Below, piece after piece: positions 54,387 through 62,887 of a stretch of 64,000 nucleotides of DNA. Every line of letters begins with the position of its first letter. Position 1 is the stretch's first letter. The position numbers were made by a program, and so were the translations under genes. The stretch covers positions 30,552-94,551 of the forward strand of contig JAEYTO010000063.1 in NCBI GenBank assembly GCA_023433925.1. Reading direction: 5' to 3'. Source of the stretch: Pseudomonadota bacterium (lineage in GTDB: Bacteria > Desulfobacterota > Desulfovibrionia > Desulfovibrionales > Desulfovibrionaceae). The notes beneath the pieces are model-generated. The model saw only the letters and a list, made by a program, of their open reading frames with translations. It did no database searches and had not been told where the DNA came from.

Positions 54387-56084
54387 CTAACGCATCTCGT
54401 TCAGGCGGTTGAGGATGAACCCGGCCGTGAAGGGCAGGCCGTCGTAGCGCGGAATGAGCTTTTCGATCCTGAAGCCCGTCTGGACCTGGAGGATGCCGCG
54501 CAGTTGGCCCGTGGCGTTGCCCTCGACCATGACCACCTCGCGGGCCTGGCGCAGCCTTGATCCGACAAGGCCGGGATCCATGGGCCAGACCTGGCTGAAG
54601 TGGAGCGTGGCCACCTCGCGGCCCTGGCCGCGCAGGGTGCGGGCGGCTTCCAAGACGGCCCCCTTGGTAGAGCCCCAGCAGACCAGCAGCAGATCCGGGC
54701 GCTCCGGGCCTTCATGGGATGGCGGCGCCGCCTCGCGCAGCAGGCCGTCGAACTTGCGGTTGCGCTTATCCGCCTGGGCCACGCGCACGCCGAAGTCCTC
54801 GGTGATGTGCCCGGCTTCGTCGTGCTCGTCCGAATCCACAACCACCAGGGCGCGGCTCAGGGTCGGAATGGCCCTGGGCGAGACGCCCGAGTCGGCCAGG
54901 GCATAGCGCCGATACTGGGCCGGGTCGCCCGGCGCTTCGATCATTAGCGGCTCGGGCTCCGGGAGCGCGTCGAGGTCGAAGGGCTCCACGCTGCGGAAGG
55001 AATCGGCCAGGAACTGATCCGTGAGCACGAAGACCGGCGACTGCCAGCGCTCGGCCAAGCCGAAGGCCCGCTGCGTCAGGCTGAAGCACTCCTCGATGTC
55101 GCCGGGCGCGAGGATGGCCCGCGGGAACTCGCCGTGGCCCGAGAACAGGGCCAGGTTCAGGTCGGCCTGCTCGGTGCGCGTGGGCAGGCCCGTGGCCGGA
55201 CCGGGCCGCATGGCCAGGGCGATGACGATGGGGGTTTCGGTGATGCCGGCCAGGGATAGCCCCTCGCTCATGAGGTCGAAGCCGCCGCCCGAGGTGGCGA
55301 CCATGGCCCGCGCCCCGGCGTAGGACGCGCCCAGGGCCATGTTCATGGCCGCGATCTCGTCCTCGACCTGCTCGGCCACGATGCCCAGCTCCAGGCCCTT
55401 GTCGATGAGCGTGAGCGGGATCGAGGTCGAGGGCGTCATGGGGTAGAAGGCGCAGAAGTTGACGCCCGCGGCCATGGCCCCCAGGGCGATGGCCTCGTTG
55501 CCCGTCATGATCAGCCGGCCTTGCTGTCCCTGGGGGGGCATGGGGCACTCGAAGATCTTCTCCTGGCTTGTTTTCCAGGCGTAGGCCTTTTCCAGGGCCT
55601 CGATGTTCTGACTGATGACCTCCTCGCCCTTCTTCTCGAAGGTCTCGGCGAGCAGGTCCTTGAGGATGTCCATGTCCAGGCAGACCACGGCGGCGAGCAC
55701 GCCCAGGCCCACGGTGTTGCGGAAGAGCTTCTTGGGCGACAGCTCATCATAGGGCACCATGAAGGCGCGCGGATGGCCGCGCACGTCCATCTCCTTGCCG
55801 GCCACGATGACCCCGCGCCCGGACAGGTGGTCCTTGTGCAGGTCGATGGTCTCCTGGTCCAGGGCCACGAGGACGTCGATCTCCTCCCTGGGCCCGAGCA
55901 CCGGAGCCGTGTCCAGGCGGATGGCGAAGGTGTTGTGGCCGCCGCGGATGCGCGACATGTAGTCCTGGGTCACCGCGATGTGATAGCCCCCGCGCGTCAG
56001 GGCGCTGGCCGTCAGCGTGCCGATGGTGGCCAGGCCCTGGCCCGCCTCGCCGCCGATGAGGATGTTCACGCTTGCGTCGTTCAC
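54387..56084 (-). CDS. korA: 2-oxoacid:ferredoxin oxidoreductase, fused gamma-alpha subunit
   Basis: A 565-residue subunit. The likely start is GTG 56084, behind a perfect AAGGAGG five nt away; the upstream ATG frame is arginine-rich and not conserved. Residues 1-175 are the gamma domain (ILIGGEAGQGLATIGTLTA, YMSRIRGGHNTFAIRL) and 185-565 the alpha domain (GNEAIALGAMAAGVNFCAFY, ATSGGGFDLMSEGLSLAG). Fusion of gamma and alpha is common in 2-oxoglutarate enzymes. The delta ferredoxin subunit is not encoded here. Confidence 0.93.
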   Translation of the reverse strand: MNDASVNILIGGEAGQGLATIGTLTASALTRGGYHIAVTQDYMSRIRGGHNTFAIRLDTAPVLGPREEIDVLVALDQETIDLHKDHLSGRGVIVAGKEMDVRGHPRAFMVPYDELSPKKLFRNTVGLGVLAAVVCLDMDILKDLLAETFEKKGEEVISQNIEALEKAYAWKTSQEKIFECPMPPQGQQGRLIMTGNEAIALGAMAAGVNFCAFYPMTPSTSIPLTLIDKGLELGIVAEQVEDEIAAMNMALGASYAGARAMVATSGGGFDLMSEGLSLAGITETPIVIALAMRPGPATGLPTRTEQADLNLALFSGHGEFPRAILAPGDIEECFSLTQRAFGLAERWQSPVFVLTDQFLADSFRSVEPFDLDALPEPEPLMIEAPGDPAQYRRYALADSGVSPRAIPTLSRALVVVDSDEHDEAGHITEDFGVRVAQADKRNRKFDGLLREAAPPSHEGPERPDLLLVCWGSTKGAVLEAARTLRGQGREVATLHFSQVWPMDPGLVGSRLRQAREVVMVEGNATGQLRGILQVQTGFRIEKLIPRYDGLPFTAGFILNRLNEMR

Positions 56085-56151
56085 CGACACCTCCTTGCGC
56101 CGCTTCGCGCGAGGCCTGCCCTCCTTGGGACGGGCCTTGCGGGCGCGGCTG

Positions 56152-56673
56152 TTACTCCTCGTCGAGGGAATAATCCCCGCCTTCGGGCGACCAGCCCTCG
56201 GGATCCTCGAAGAAGGCCCGCAGGTCCGAGAGCAGCGCGTGCATGGCCCGCTCGGCCGCGAGCACGCCCTCCACGAAGCGCTCCTCGTCAGGCTCCTCGA
56301 CCTCCTCAAGCCACTGCTCATGGAACTCGACGGTCGCCTGGAGCGCCTCCGCGGCCGCGCTCGCGGCGGCGAGCACTCCCGCCCCGGCCTCATGGCCGGA
56401 GAAGCGCTCGGCGATCCCGGCGAACATGCCGGCCACCTCCTCCACTTCGGCCGGGTCCGGGCCCCCGGCCTCGGCAAGACCCTCGCCATCGGCGCGGCCG
56501 CGCTCGGCGCCCTCCAGGCTGGCGAGCACGGTGAACTCCACGTCGCGCAGCGCCTCGAAGACCTCGCCGCCGGGACCTTCCTCGTCCTGGGCCAGGCCCT
56601 GCTCGAAAAGCTCCGCGTTCTTGGCCGAGAGGCGCATGGCCTTGCGCAACATGTCCTCGACCCTGTCCGGCAT
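56152..56673 (-). CDS. acidic protein of unknown function in the kor operon
   Basis: A 173-residue very acidic protein; SD AAGGTGG before the ATG at 56673. It is helical and rich in Glu, Ala and Gly (MPDRVEDMLRKAMRLSAKNA, EVEEVAGMFAGIAERFSGHE, FHEQWLEEVEEPDEERFVEG), without Cys or signal peptide. It is encoded 67 nt before korA on the same strand and so is probably co-expressed. It may be a chaperone or regulator of the oxidoreductase, or unrelated. No family was recognised. Confidence 0.7.
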   Translation of the reverse strand: MPDRVEDMLRKAMRLSAKNAELFEQGLAQDEEGPGGEVFEALRDVEFTVLASLEGAERGRADGEGLAEAGGPDPAEVEEVAGMFAGIAERFSGHEAGAGVLAAASAAAEALQATVEFHEQWLEEVEEPDEERFVEGVLAAERAMHALLSDLRAFFEDPEGWSPEGGDYSLDEE

Positions 56674-56770
56674 GATCCACCTTCAATGCCCGGAGACCGG
56701 GCCTGTGTTTGGTCTTGGCGCGCCGCTCGGATGCGGTGTGGGCACGCGCGATCCGGGCCGACCTGGAGCG

Positions 56771-56790
56771 ATGGTTTTAGTTAAAACCAT
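56771..56790. promoter_or_regulatory. palindromic operator candidate upstream of the kor operon
   Basis: ATGGTTTTA-GT-TAAAACCAT is a 9-bp inverted repeat centred about 107 nt before the first ATG. On the minus strand TTGCCC (56809-56804) and TTTTAA (56786-56781) with 17 nt between could be a promoter, in which case the dyad covers its -10 region. Confidence 0.45.
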
Positions 56791-57023
56791 TTCCAGACCC
56801 TTTGGGCAAGGGGAAAAACGGACCGTTGCGGGACGCGGCCAGGGAGAGGCCGAGCCATGCAGCCTTCGACCGACTTTTCCAAAAATCCATGGCCCGTAAG
56901 GAGGAGGAAACGGAAGCGCCGGTGAGCCGGCTAAAAAGGCACTACAGTAGATTGCAGTTGAACTGGGAAATACGCTCCCATTCAACTGGGTGCAGCGGAC
57001 AATCGTGCAGGACGGCGCGATTC

Positions 57024-57236
57024 GACGTCGCCGCCTTGGGCGACGCCCGCAGGGCGAGGGCCAGGAAGGCCCGAGTCATGATTCCGCAGGACAGCGGAAT
57101 CAGACATCGTCGCCTTGGGCAATGCCCGAAGGGCGAGGGCCAGGAAGGCCCGAGTCATGATTCCGCAGGACAGCGGAATCAGACATCGCCGCCTTGGGCG
57201 ATGCCCGAAGGGCGAGGGCCAGGAAGGCCCGAGTCA
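57024..57236. repeat. 79-bp tandem repeat, about 2.7 units
   Basis: The word CGCCTTGGGC recurs at 57032, 57111 and 57190, a period of 79 bp. Each unit holds CCTTGGGCGATGCCCGAAGG, GGGCCAGGAAGGCCC and, in the first two, ATTCCGC-AGGACA-GCGGAAT. Copies differ at few sites. The 56674-57304 spacer otherwise holds the dyad at 56771 and repeat D6; no gene was found. Confidence 0.85.
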
Positions 57237-57246
57237 ATCATTCCCC

Positions 57247-57290
57247 TGCCGGGAGAGAGTCCGAGAGAGGGCAGAGCCCTCTCTCGGTTG
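57247..57290 (+). repeat. family D repeat, copy D6
   Basis: TGCCGGGAGAGAGTCCGAGA then GAGGGCAGAGCCCTCTCTCG: the hairpin GAGAGAGGGC-AGA-GCCCTCTCTC. It lies just past the end of the ArsD-like gene. Confidence 0.7.
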
Positions 57291-57304
57291 ATTCGCAAAA
57301 TGCG

Positions 57305-57619
57305 TTAGGTTTGCGCGTCCAGGGCCGCGAGCATCTCATCAAGGGAGGGATAGGCGCCCTTGAAGCGCAACGCGCCGTCGACGAACACGAGCGGCAGGGA
57401 ATCGTGGCCTTCGTCGCGCAGGATCGCGGCCACGGCGGGGTTGGACTTGAACATGGCGAAGTGAGTGTTCAGGGCGTAGATGCGGTAGGCCAAGCCGGGC
57501 CGCTGCTCCTTGAGCTCCAGGAGCAGTTCGTTGAAGCGGTCGGCCTCGGGGTCGCATCTGCCCGGCGAGCACGGGCAGCTCGCGCGGGGGATGTACAGAT
57601 CGATGAGCGCTTCGGGCAT
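57305..57619 (-). CDS. ArsD-like small thioredoxin-fold protein
   Basis: A 104-residue protein with GGGAGCCGCC before the ATG. It resembles the arsenic metallochaperone ArsD: a cysteine loop at the N-terminus (CPCSPGRC, Cys15, Cys17, Cys22), then YALNTHFAMFKSNPAVAAIL and LPLVFVDGALRFKGAYPSLD. ArsD uses two adjacent Cys plus one five residues on; here they are spaced CxC then four residues, so metal binding may differ. No ars genes lie nearby, so an arsenic role is not implied. A strong terminator lies upstream of it. Confidence 0.72.
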   Translation of the reverse strand: MPEALIDLYIPRASCPCSPGRCDPEADRFNELLLELKEQRPGLAYRIYALNTHFAMFKSNPAVAAILRDEGHDSLPLVFVDGALRFKGAYPSLDEMLAALDAQT

Positions 57620-57632
57620 GGCGGCTCCCGGT

Positions 57633-57665
57633 GAAAAAAAAGCGGCCCCGGCAAGCCGGGGCCGC
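57633..57665 (-). terminator. strong terminator of the YajG-like gene
   Basis: Minus strand: GCGGCCCCGGC-TT-GCCGGGGCCGC followed by eight T. An 11-bp stem 7 nt past the stop at 57672. Confidence 0.92.
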
Positions 57666-57671
57666 GAAATG

Positions 57672-58238
57672 TCAGTTCATCCTGGCCTGGGCCACCACGT
57701 CGGGCACAACCTGGCGCATCATGTCCTGCAAGGCGCTCTGGAGGAGCTGGGTGCGGTTGCTCCGCGAGGCGACGAGCACGGTGTTCTGGAACGAGCCTTC
57801 GTAGTTCTTGATGAAGGTTTCGCGGCCGTCCTTCTTCATGACGACCCTGAAACGCAGGGTGGTCGTGAAGTTGGTCACCGAGGACTGGCTCGTGTAGGCG
57901 TCCAGAAGCTGTCCCGTGACCACCGCGTCGGTGTCGAAGGGATACTCCTTGCCGTGGTACTCCACGCGGCAGCCGGCGGTCTCCAGTTGGCGTTGCAGGG
58001 CTTCGGAGATCCATGTGGCCATGTCGCCCTGGGCGTAGAAGAGCTTGTTGTCCGTGTTGTGGCCGATCTGGGGCTTGGCGCGCTGGTCGTCGAACTTGAC
58101 CACGGCGATGCTGGCGGCGCACGCGGGCGCTTCCAGGGCCACGGGCTGGTAGGCCAGCGGCACCTGGTTGCTCGTGGCGCAGGCTGCGGTCAAGGCCAGG
58201 GCGACGAGCAAACCGATGCGCAAAGCCATGGATCTCAT
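57672..58238 (-). CDS. YajG-like outer-membrane lipoprotein
   Basis: A 188-residue protein; ATG 58238 behind CAAAGGAGCCCAGC gives a lipoprotein signal with lipobox LTAAC (Cys near residue 20). The mature part has AASIAVVKFDDQRAKPQIG, WISEALQRQLETAGCRVEY and FQNTVLVASRSNRTQLLQSA, as in YajG-type lipoproteins. The function is unknown, probably envelope related. The upstream spacer 58239-58495 shows no gene. Confidence 0.75.
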   Translation of the reverse strand: MRSMALRIGLLVALALTAACATSNQVPLAYQPVALEAPACAASIAVVKFDDQRAKPQIGHNTDNKLFYAQGDMATWISEALQRQLETAGCRVEYHGKEYPFDTDAVVTGQLLDAYTSQSSVTNFTTTLRFRVVMKKDGRETFIKNYEGSFQNTVLVASRSNRTQLLQSALQDMMRQVVPDVVAQARMN

Positions 58239-58495
58239 GCTGGGCTCCTTTGTCATCGAGGATGGCTGAAAGTCCGCCGGATTTGGCGGACACTCCATCC
58301 TTAGTGCATTTCACCGGCCAGCACAAGGCTTCCGAGCCGCGCGGCCACCCACGAACCGTGGCTTGGCGCGGCATCGCAAAGCCATGCCACCTGAGAGTCG
58401 GACAATGGTTTTATCATGGCATGCCACGAGGATGGATTGCTACGTTCAGGCTGTCATGCGGAGGCCGATTTCGCGCCCATCCTTCGCGCTGGTGC

Positions 58496-59470
58496 TCAAT
58501 TTCCTGGCCGGCGTCCGCTCTCCCTGGACCACGGGCGCGAGACACGCGAGAAACCCTCACCGGCCAGGAGATTGAAACCCCTGAGCAGCAGCCAGAGCAT
58601 GGCCAGGGGCAGCAGGACCGTCTGCACCGTGAACACGACCATGAGCGCCACGGCATTCTCCACGTAGCCGTCCATTCTCTCGCGCACAAGCCTGGCCCGC
58701 TCCATGACCTCGGCCGGCGAGAAAGCGCGGATGGTCTCCCAGATGCCGCCCTGCCCTGCCTCGCGCGCCACCGCCAGGCCCGCCGATTCGCCGTCGCGGC
58801 TCACGGGGCCGCGCGCCTCGTCGCACGCCGGGACCGGCGACGCCGCCGGAGTGATCTCGTCCTTGAAGCTCTCCGCGCCCTCGGCGGCCTGCTCGTATTG
58901 GCCGCGCAGGATGCGCTCGAAGAACAGCTCGCCGCCCATGGCCACCATCGGCACGCAGAAGCGCGCCAGCAGGGCCGCCAGCACCAGCCGGCCGCCAAGG
59001 CCGCGCCAAGCGCCGCCCCGTTCCCCCGGCCGCCAGACTCCGGCCAGCAGGACGAGCAGCGCCATGCTGAGCAGGACCTCCAGCCCCAGCCAGGACCCTG
59101 CCTTGAGCATGGCCAGTTGGATGCCCAGGGACACGGCGCTGGCCAGGAGCACCCAGGAGAAGCGCTCCACCAGGTCGTTGACCGGGTCCAGGATCTCGCC
59201 CGCGGCCACGGTGCCGCCCACGCCGAGCACGCTCACGTCCAGGCTGCTCTCCTGGACCACCGAGACCACGGCATTGATGCCCCTGGCCACGGCGTAAACG
59301 CCCAGAATGCGGACCAGGCCGGCCTGGATGCGCTCCTCGGCGGCCTGGTCCAGGCGCGCCGCGAGCGGGTTCTCGACGATGATCGGCCGCAGGGCCGGGA
59401 CATGGAGCACGGCAAGCAGAACGAGGATGGCGGCGCTGGCGGCCAGCCGCAGGCGGAGGGTGCGTTCCAT
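58496..59470 (-). CDS. hypothetical integral membrane protein
   Basis: A 324-residue protein with SD AAAGGAGCGCCC. About five or six hydrophobic segments (LAASAAILVLLAVLHV, ILGVYAVARGINAVVSV, LGLEVLLSMALLVLLAGV, VENAVALMVVFTVQTVLLPL) flank a soluble loop (about residues 205-265, Glu/Ala/Gly-rich). A likely signal anchor opens the chain. No family was recognised. Same strand as the ferritin-like gene, separated by a GC hairpin. Confidence 0.68.
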   Translation of the reverse strand: MERTLRLRLAASAAILVLLAVLHVPALRPIIVENPLAARLDQAAEERIQAGLVRILGVYAVARGINAVVSVVQESSLDVSVLGVGGTVAAGEILDPVNDLVERFSWVLLASAVSLGIQLAMLKAGSWLGLEVLLSMALLVLLAGVWRPGERGGAWRGLGGRLVLAALLARFCVPMVAMGGELFFERILRGQYEQAAEGAESFKDEITPAASPVPACDEARGPVSRDGESAGLAVAREAGQGGIWETIRAFSPAEVMERARLVRERMDGYVENAVALMVVFTVQTVLLPLAMLWLLLRGFNLLAGEGFSRVSRPWSRESGRRPGN

Positions 59471-59545
59471 GGGCGCTCCTTTGCTGCTCGGCGCGGGCGG
59501 GAATCCGCGCCCGGCCCGGCGGATGCAAGTCAGGTACCATGGAAC

Positions 59546-59577
59546 GCGCGGCCCGGCCAGGGCGGCCGGGCCCGCGC
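59546..59577 (-). terminator. GC-rich hairpin downstream of the ferritin-like gene
   Basis: GCGCGGCCCGGCC pairs with GGCCGGGCCCGCGC around a short loop; it directly follows the stop at 59580. No T-tract, so termination is uncertain. Confidence 0.4.
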
Positions 59578-59579
59578 GG

Positions 59580-60164
59580 CTACACGAACCGCTTGAGCGT
59601 CTGCTCGATGAAGCTCAGGTGCGTCTTCTCGTCTCCATAAAAACGATCCAGGATGGGCCGCAGCTCCATGGGGAAACGATTGTCGCGACTGGCCTGGGCA
59701 TACTGCCTGTTGGTCAACTCCTCGTTGGTCTTCATGGCCTTGAGCGCGCCCTCCATGCCCATGGCGCTGCGCAATGAGGTCATGCCCTGGATGAGATAGC
59801 CCTTGAAGTCGCGCGAGAACTCGGGCGGGGTGCCGCCGTACTGGCGAATGAGCTGGGACAGCTCCACGTAGTGCCGCTCGTGGTCTGCCTGATAGCGCTC
59901 CATGTTGGTCTTGATGCCCATGTCGTCAATGCTGCCGAGGGCCTGCCCGTAGGCGTGGAAGGCGTCGATATCCAGTTGGGCCAGATCCGAAAGGCGCTTC
60001 ACGATCTCCTTGGAGTCCATGAGCTCCGCCGTGGACTCGCGGGCCATGCCGGCGTGCTCCGCGTCCTTCTCGGCCGCGCGACCCTCGGCACGGGAGTACC
60101 CGAGGGCGCCCTCGGCGTGGCTCGTCCCTTCAGGATGGGGCCAGGGCTTTCTGGGTTCCGCCAT
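59580..60164 (-). CDS. ferritin-like (DUF2383-type) protein
   Basis: A 194-residue protein; ATG 60164 behind CAAAGGAGAACGC. A four-helix bundle is predicted: EIVKRLSDLAQLDIDAFHAY, ERYQADHERHYVELSQLIRQ, GALKAMKTNEELTNRQYAQA and LDRFYGDEKTHLSFIEQTLK. The repeated Glu/His (DHERH, DEKTH) are placed as diiron ligands in ferritin-like proteins of the DUF2383 group. Iron storage or peroxide detoxification is possible. The first 50 residues are disordered and charged. Confidence 0.8.
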   Translation of the reverse strand: MAEPRKPWPHPEGTSHAEGALGYSRAEGRAAEKDAEHAGMARESTAELMDSKEIVKRLSDLAQLDIDAFHAYGQALGSIDDMGIKTNMERYQADHERHYVELSQLIRQYGGTPPEFSRDFKGYLIQGMTSLRSAMGMEGALKAMKTNEELTNRQYAQASRDNRFPMELRPILDRFYGDEKTHLSFIEQTLKRFV

Positions 60165-60330
60165 GTGCGTTCTCCTTTGGCTTGGGCCGCCCGGAAGTCG
60201 GGCCGGCCGCCAGTCCCTGGTACGACAAAGGGCGCGGGCCATCTGTAGGATGCGGCCTAAAATGGTGTCGGACTCTTGCCGGCTCGCCGGCGGCCCTGGA
60301 CTTCCGGTCCCGGCTTGGCTATGCCCGGCC

Positions 60331-60867
60331 ATGCGCACCGCCATCCTGATCCTCCTGCTCCTGCTGGCCTTTTCCCTGGCCCTGGCCGCGCCGGTCCAGG
60401 CCAAATCCGCCAAGCCCGCCAAACCGAGGGCAATCCTGAACGGCCACGTGCTCTGGGTCCACGACGGAGATACCGTGGACGTGCTCACCTCGAACCTGTC
60501 CATTGTCCGCGTGCGGCTCTACGGCATCGACTGCCCGGAATCCGACCAGTTCCACGGGCTCGCGGCCACGCTGTTCAGCGCATGGCACGGGCTGTTCCGC
60601 GCCGTGGAGGTGCGCGTCATGGACCGCGACCGCTACGGCCGCAGCGTGGGCTGGGTGATCATCAAGGATGGCGGAGGCGATTTGAGCCGCATGCTCGTGG
60701 AAAACGGCCACGCATGGGTCTACGAGCGCTATTGCGCTGCCCGCGAATGCGTCGCCCTGGCCGAGGCCCAGGACGCGGCCCGGCGGGAGAGGCTGGGGCT
60801 CTGGCTGGATCCCGAGCCCATGCCGCCCTGGGAGTGGCGCAGGCGCGGGCGCAGCGGAAGGTGGTAG
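60331..60867 (+). CDS. secreted thermonuclease (SNase-like)
   Basis: A 178-residue protein. A signal peptide (LILLLLLAFSLALAAPVQA) precedes the OB-fold nuclease. Active-site elements of staphylococcal nuclease are present: WVHDGDTVDVL (Asp21 equivalent), RLYGIDCPES (Arg35, Asp40, Glu43) and DRYGRSVGWV (Arg87). It cleaves DNA or RNA in the periplasm or outside. No SD is obvious. It is divergent from the ferritin-like gene. Confidence 0.9.
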   Translation: MRTAILILLLLLAFSLALAAPVQAKSAKPAKPRAILNGHVLWVHDGDTVDVLTSNLSIVRVRLYGIDCPESDQFHGLAATLFSAWHGLFRAVEVRVMDRDRYGRSVGWVIIKDGGGDLSRMLVENGHAWVYERYCAARECVALAEAQDAARRERLGLWLDPEPMPPWEWRRRGRSGRW

Positions 60868-60958
60868 AAAGGACGGCGGCAAGCCTGGTGCATGGCGGCA
60901 TCGGGCGAAAGGCAGGCGAGGCCGGAAGCGCGCGCGGCGCGCCCCGCGAGGAGCCGGA

Positions 60959-62044
60959 TCAGCCGGCCCCGGAGTCCCCAGGCTGGGCCATGGCCATATG
61001 GCGGCTCAACCACAGCACGCGCAGCACGGCGTGCACCAGCGTGGCCAGGGGGATGGCGAAGAAGATGCCCCAGAAGCCCCACAGCCCGCCGAACACGAGC
61101 ACGGCCACGATGATGGCCACCGGGTGCATGTTGACCACCCCCGACAACAGGACGGGCACGAGCACGTTGCCGTCCAGGGCCTGGATGATGCCGTATATCC
61201 CCAGCACCCAGGCCAGGTCCGTGGTCCAGCCGAACTGGTGGTAGGCCACGATGGCCACGGGGATGGTCACCACCGTGGCGCCGATGTAGGGGATGAGCAC
61301 CGAGAGGCCCACGAGCAGGCCGAGCAGCATGGCGAAATCCAGGCCCATGACCAGGAAGGCGCCGTAGGTCGCGGCCCAGACAATGACGATCTCCCAGGCC
61401 TTGCCGCGGATGTAGTTGGCGGTTTGCAGGTTGACCTCTTCCCACACGCCCTCGGTGAGGGCCCGGTGCTCGGGAACGAGGCCGCGCGCCCAGGCCAGCA
61501 GCTTGTGCTTGTCCTTGAGGAAAAAGAATACGAGCAGCGGGACGAGGATGAGGTAGACGAGATAGGTGATGACGCTCTGGAGCGAGGCCAGCGAGGCGGC
61601 CACGGCGCGCTGGCCCATCTTGATGAGCTCGCCGCGGAGCATGACCACGAGTTCGTTGACCTGCGCCTCGGTGATGACGGCCGGGTACTTGCTGGCCAAC
61701 CCGTAGAGCTGCTCCTGGCCATGGAGGAGCATGGCCGGGAGCTGGTTGACGAGCCTGGTGACCTGATCCACGAGCAGCGGCACGAGGAAGACCGTGCCCA
61801 CGACGAGGGCGACCATGAAGCCGGCGAAGACGGCGTGCACCGCGATGGACCTGGGGATGCCCCGCCGGCGCAGGACGCGCACCATGCCTTCGAGCAGGTA
61901 GGCGATGACCAGGGCCGCGAACACGGGCGCGAGCATCTCGCCCAGGAAGAAGACCACGGCCGCGCCGAGGACCAGCACCAGGGAGAGGATGACCACCTGC
62001 GGGTCCGAGAATTTGGTCTTGAACCACTCGCGGATCATGTTCAT
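60959..62044 (-). CDS. AI-2E-family transporter (PerM/UPF0118), paralogue 2
   Basis: A 361-residue protein starting at ATG 62044 or 62038; the upstream frame is not conserved. It has about eight spans with VVFFLGEMLAPVFAALVIAYLL, LVPLLVFFFLKDKHKLLAWA and VLIPYIGATVVTIPVAIVAY. It shares the fold with the protein at 19926 but differs much in sequence, so the two paralogues likely have separate substrates. Convergent with the nuclease gene. Confidence 0.88.
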   Translation of the reverse strand: MNMIREWFKTKFSDPQVVILSLVLVLGAAVVFFLGEMLAPVFAALVIAYLLEGMVRVLRRRGIPRSIAVHAVFAGFMVALVVGTVFLVPLLVDQVTRLVNQLPAMLLHGQEQLYGLASKYPAVITEAQVNELVVMLRGELIKMGQRAVAASLASLQSVITYLVYLILVPLLVFFFLKDKHKLLAWARGLVPEHRALTEGVWEEVNLQTANYIRGKAWEIVIVWAATYGAFLVMGLDFAMLLGLLVGLSVLIPYIGATVVTIPVAIVAYHQFGWTTDLAWVLGIYGIIQALDGNVLVPVLLSGVVNMHPVAIIVAVLVFGGLWGFWGIFFAIPLATLVHAVLRVLWLSRHMAMAQPGDSGAG

Positions 62045-62155
62045 GAGTTGACTCTCTGCGCGGAGGGGCTGAAGCTGTTTCGAGGTGTCATGTCTTGCCT
62101 TTTTGACCCGGTTTGGCAAGAGAAAAGGGATGGCCCCGATCCAAGGAGGTAGGCA

Positions 62156-62815
62156 ATGGACTCACGCCCGATCCGCCGCAAGGCGCGCGCCCTGCTCACC
62201 GCGTGCCTTGCGGCGTCCCTCTGGCTGCCTCTGCCGGCCCCGCTCCATGGCCAGGAGGTCCTGAGCCTGCCGGCGCCTGACAGGCGGGGCGGCATGCCGC
62301 TCATGGAGGCCCTCTCCCGGCGCCGCTCGGCGCGGGATTTCAGCGCCAGGCCACTGCCTCGCGAAACGCTCTCGAACCTCCTGTGGGCGGCCTTCGGCGT
62401 GAACCGGCCCGAAGGAGGACGCACGGCGCCGTCGGCTCACGGCATGCAGGAGATCGATATCTACGCGGCCCTGCCCGAGGGCTTGTTCCTCTACGATGCG
62501 CCGGCCCACGCCCTGCGCAAGGTTTCGGATCGCGATGTGCGGGCTCTGGCCGGCAGGCAGTCCTTCACGGCCGACGCGCCGCTGAGCCTCATCTACGTGG
62601 CCGACCTCTCGCGCATGCGCGACGAGGAGGCGCGGGAACTCTACGCCGCCGCGGACACGGGCTTCATCAGCCAGAACGTGTACCTGTTCTGCGCCTCCGA
62701 GGGCCTGGCCACGGTGGTCTACGCCTGGATCGACCGCCAGGCCCTGGCCGAGGCCATGGGCCTTTCGCCGCGCCAGCGCATCATCCTGGGCCAGAGCGTC
62801 GGGTATCCGCGCTAA
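62156..62815 (+). CDS. secreted nitroreductase-family protein (SagB/ThcOx-like)
   Basis: A 219-residue protein with an ideal SD (AAGGAGG). It has a signal peptide (ALLTACLAASLWLPLPAP), unusual in a flavin nitroreductase. Motifs are MPLMEALSRRRSARDFSARP (FMN-binding Arg), LLWAAFGVNRPEGGRTAPSA and TGFISQNVYLFCASEGLATV. It is probably an FMN enzyme working in the periplasm or on the outside of the membrane. Substrate unknown. A GC palindrome lies behind it between convergent genes. Confidence 0.85.
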   Translation: MDSRPIRRKARALLTACLAASLWLPLPAPLHGQEVLSLPAPDRRGGMPLMEALSRRRSARDFSARPLPRETLSNLLWAAFGVNRPEGGRTAPSAHGMQEIDIYAALPEGLFLYDAPAHALRKVSDRDVRALAGRQSFTADAPLSLIYVADLSRMRDEEARELYAAADTGFISQNVYLFCASEGLATVVYAWIDRQALAEAMGLSPRQRIILGQSVGYPR

Positions 62816-62887
62816 AGGCCGCGCGCGGCCAAAGGCGCGCGGTCCGGCCCATGACGGATCACGGCCGGCGTAGCTCTCGGGCAGGCG

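Noticed and set aside
57024..57236. Regularly spaced repeats that might be taken for a CRISPR array.
   Set aside because: Units are contiguous 79-bp tandem copies with no unique spacers and no cas genes nearby.
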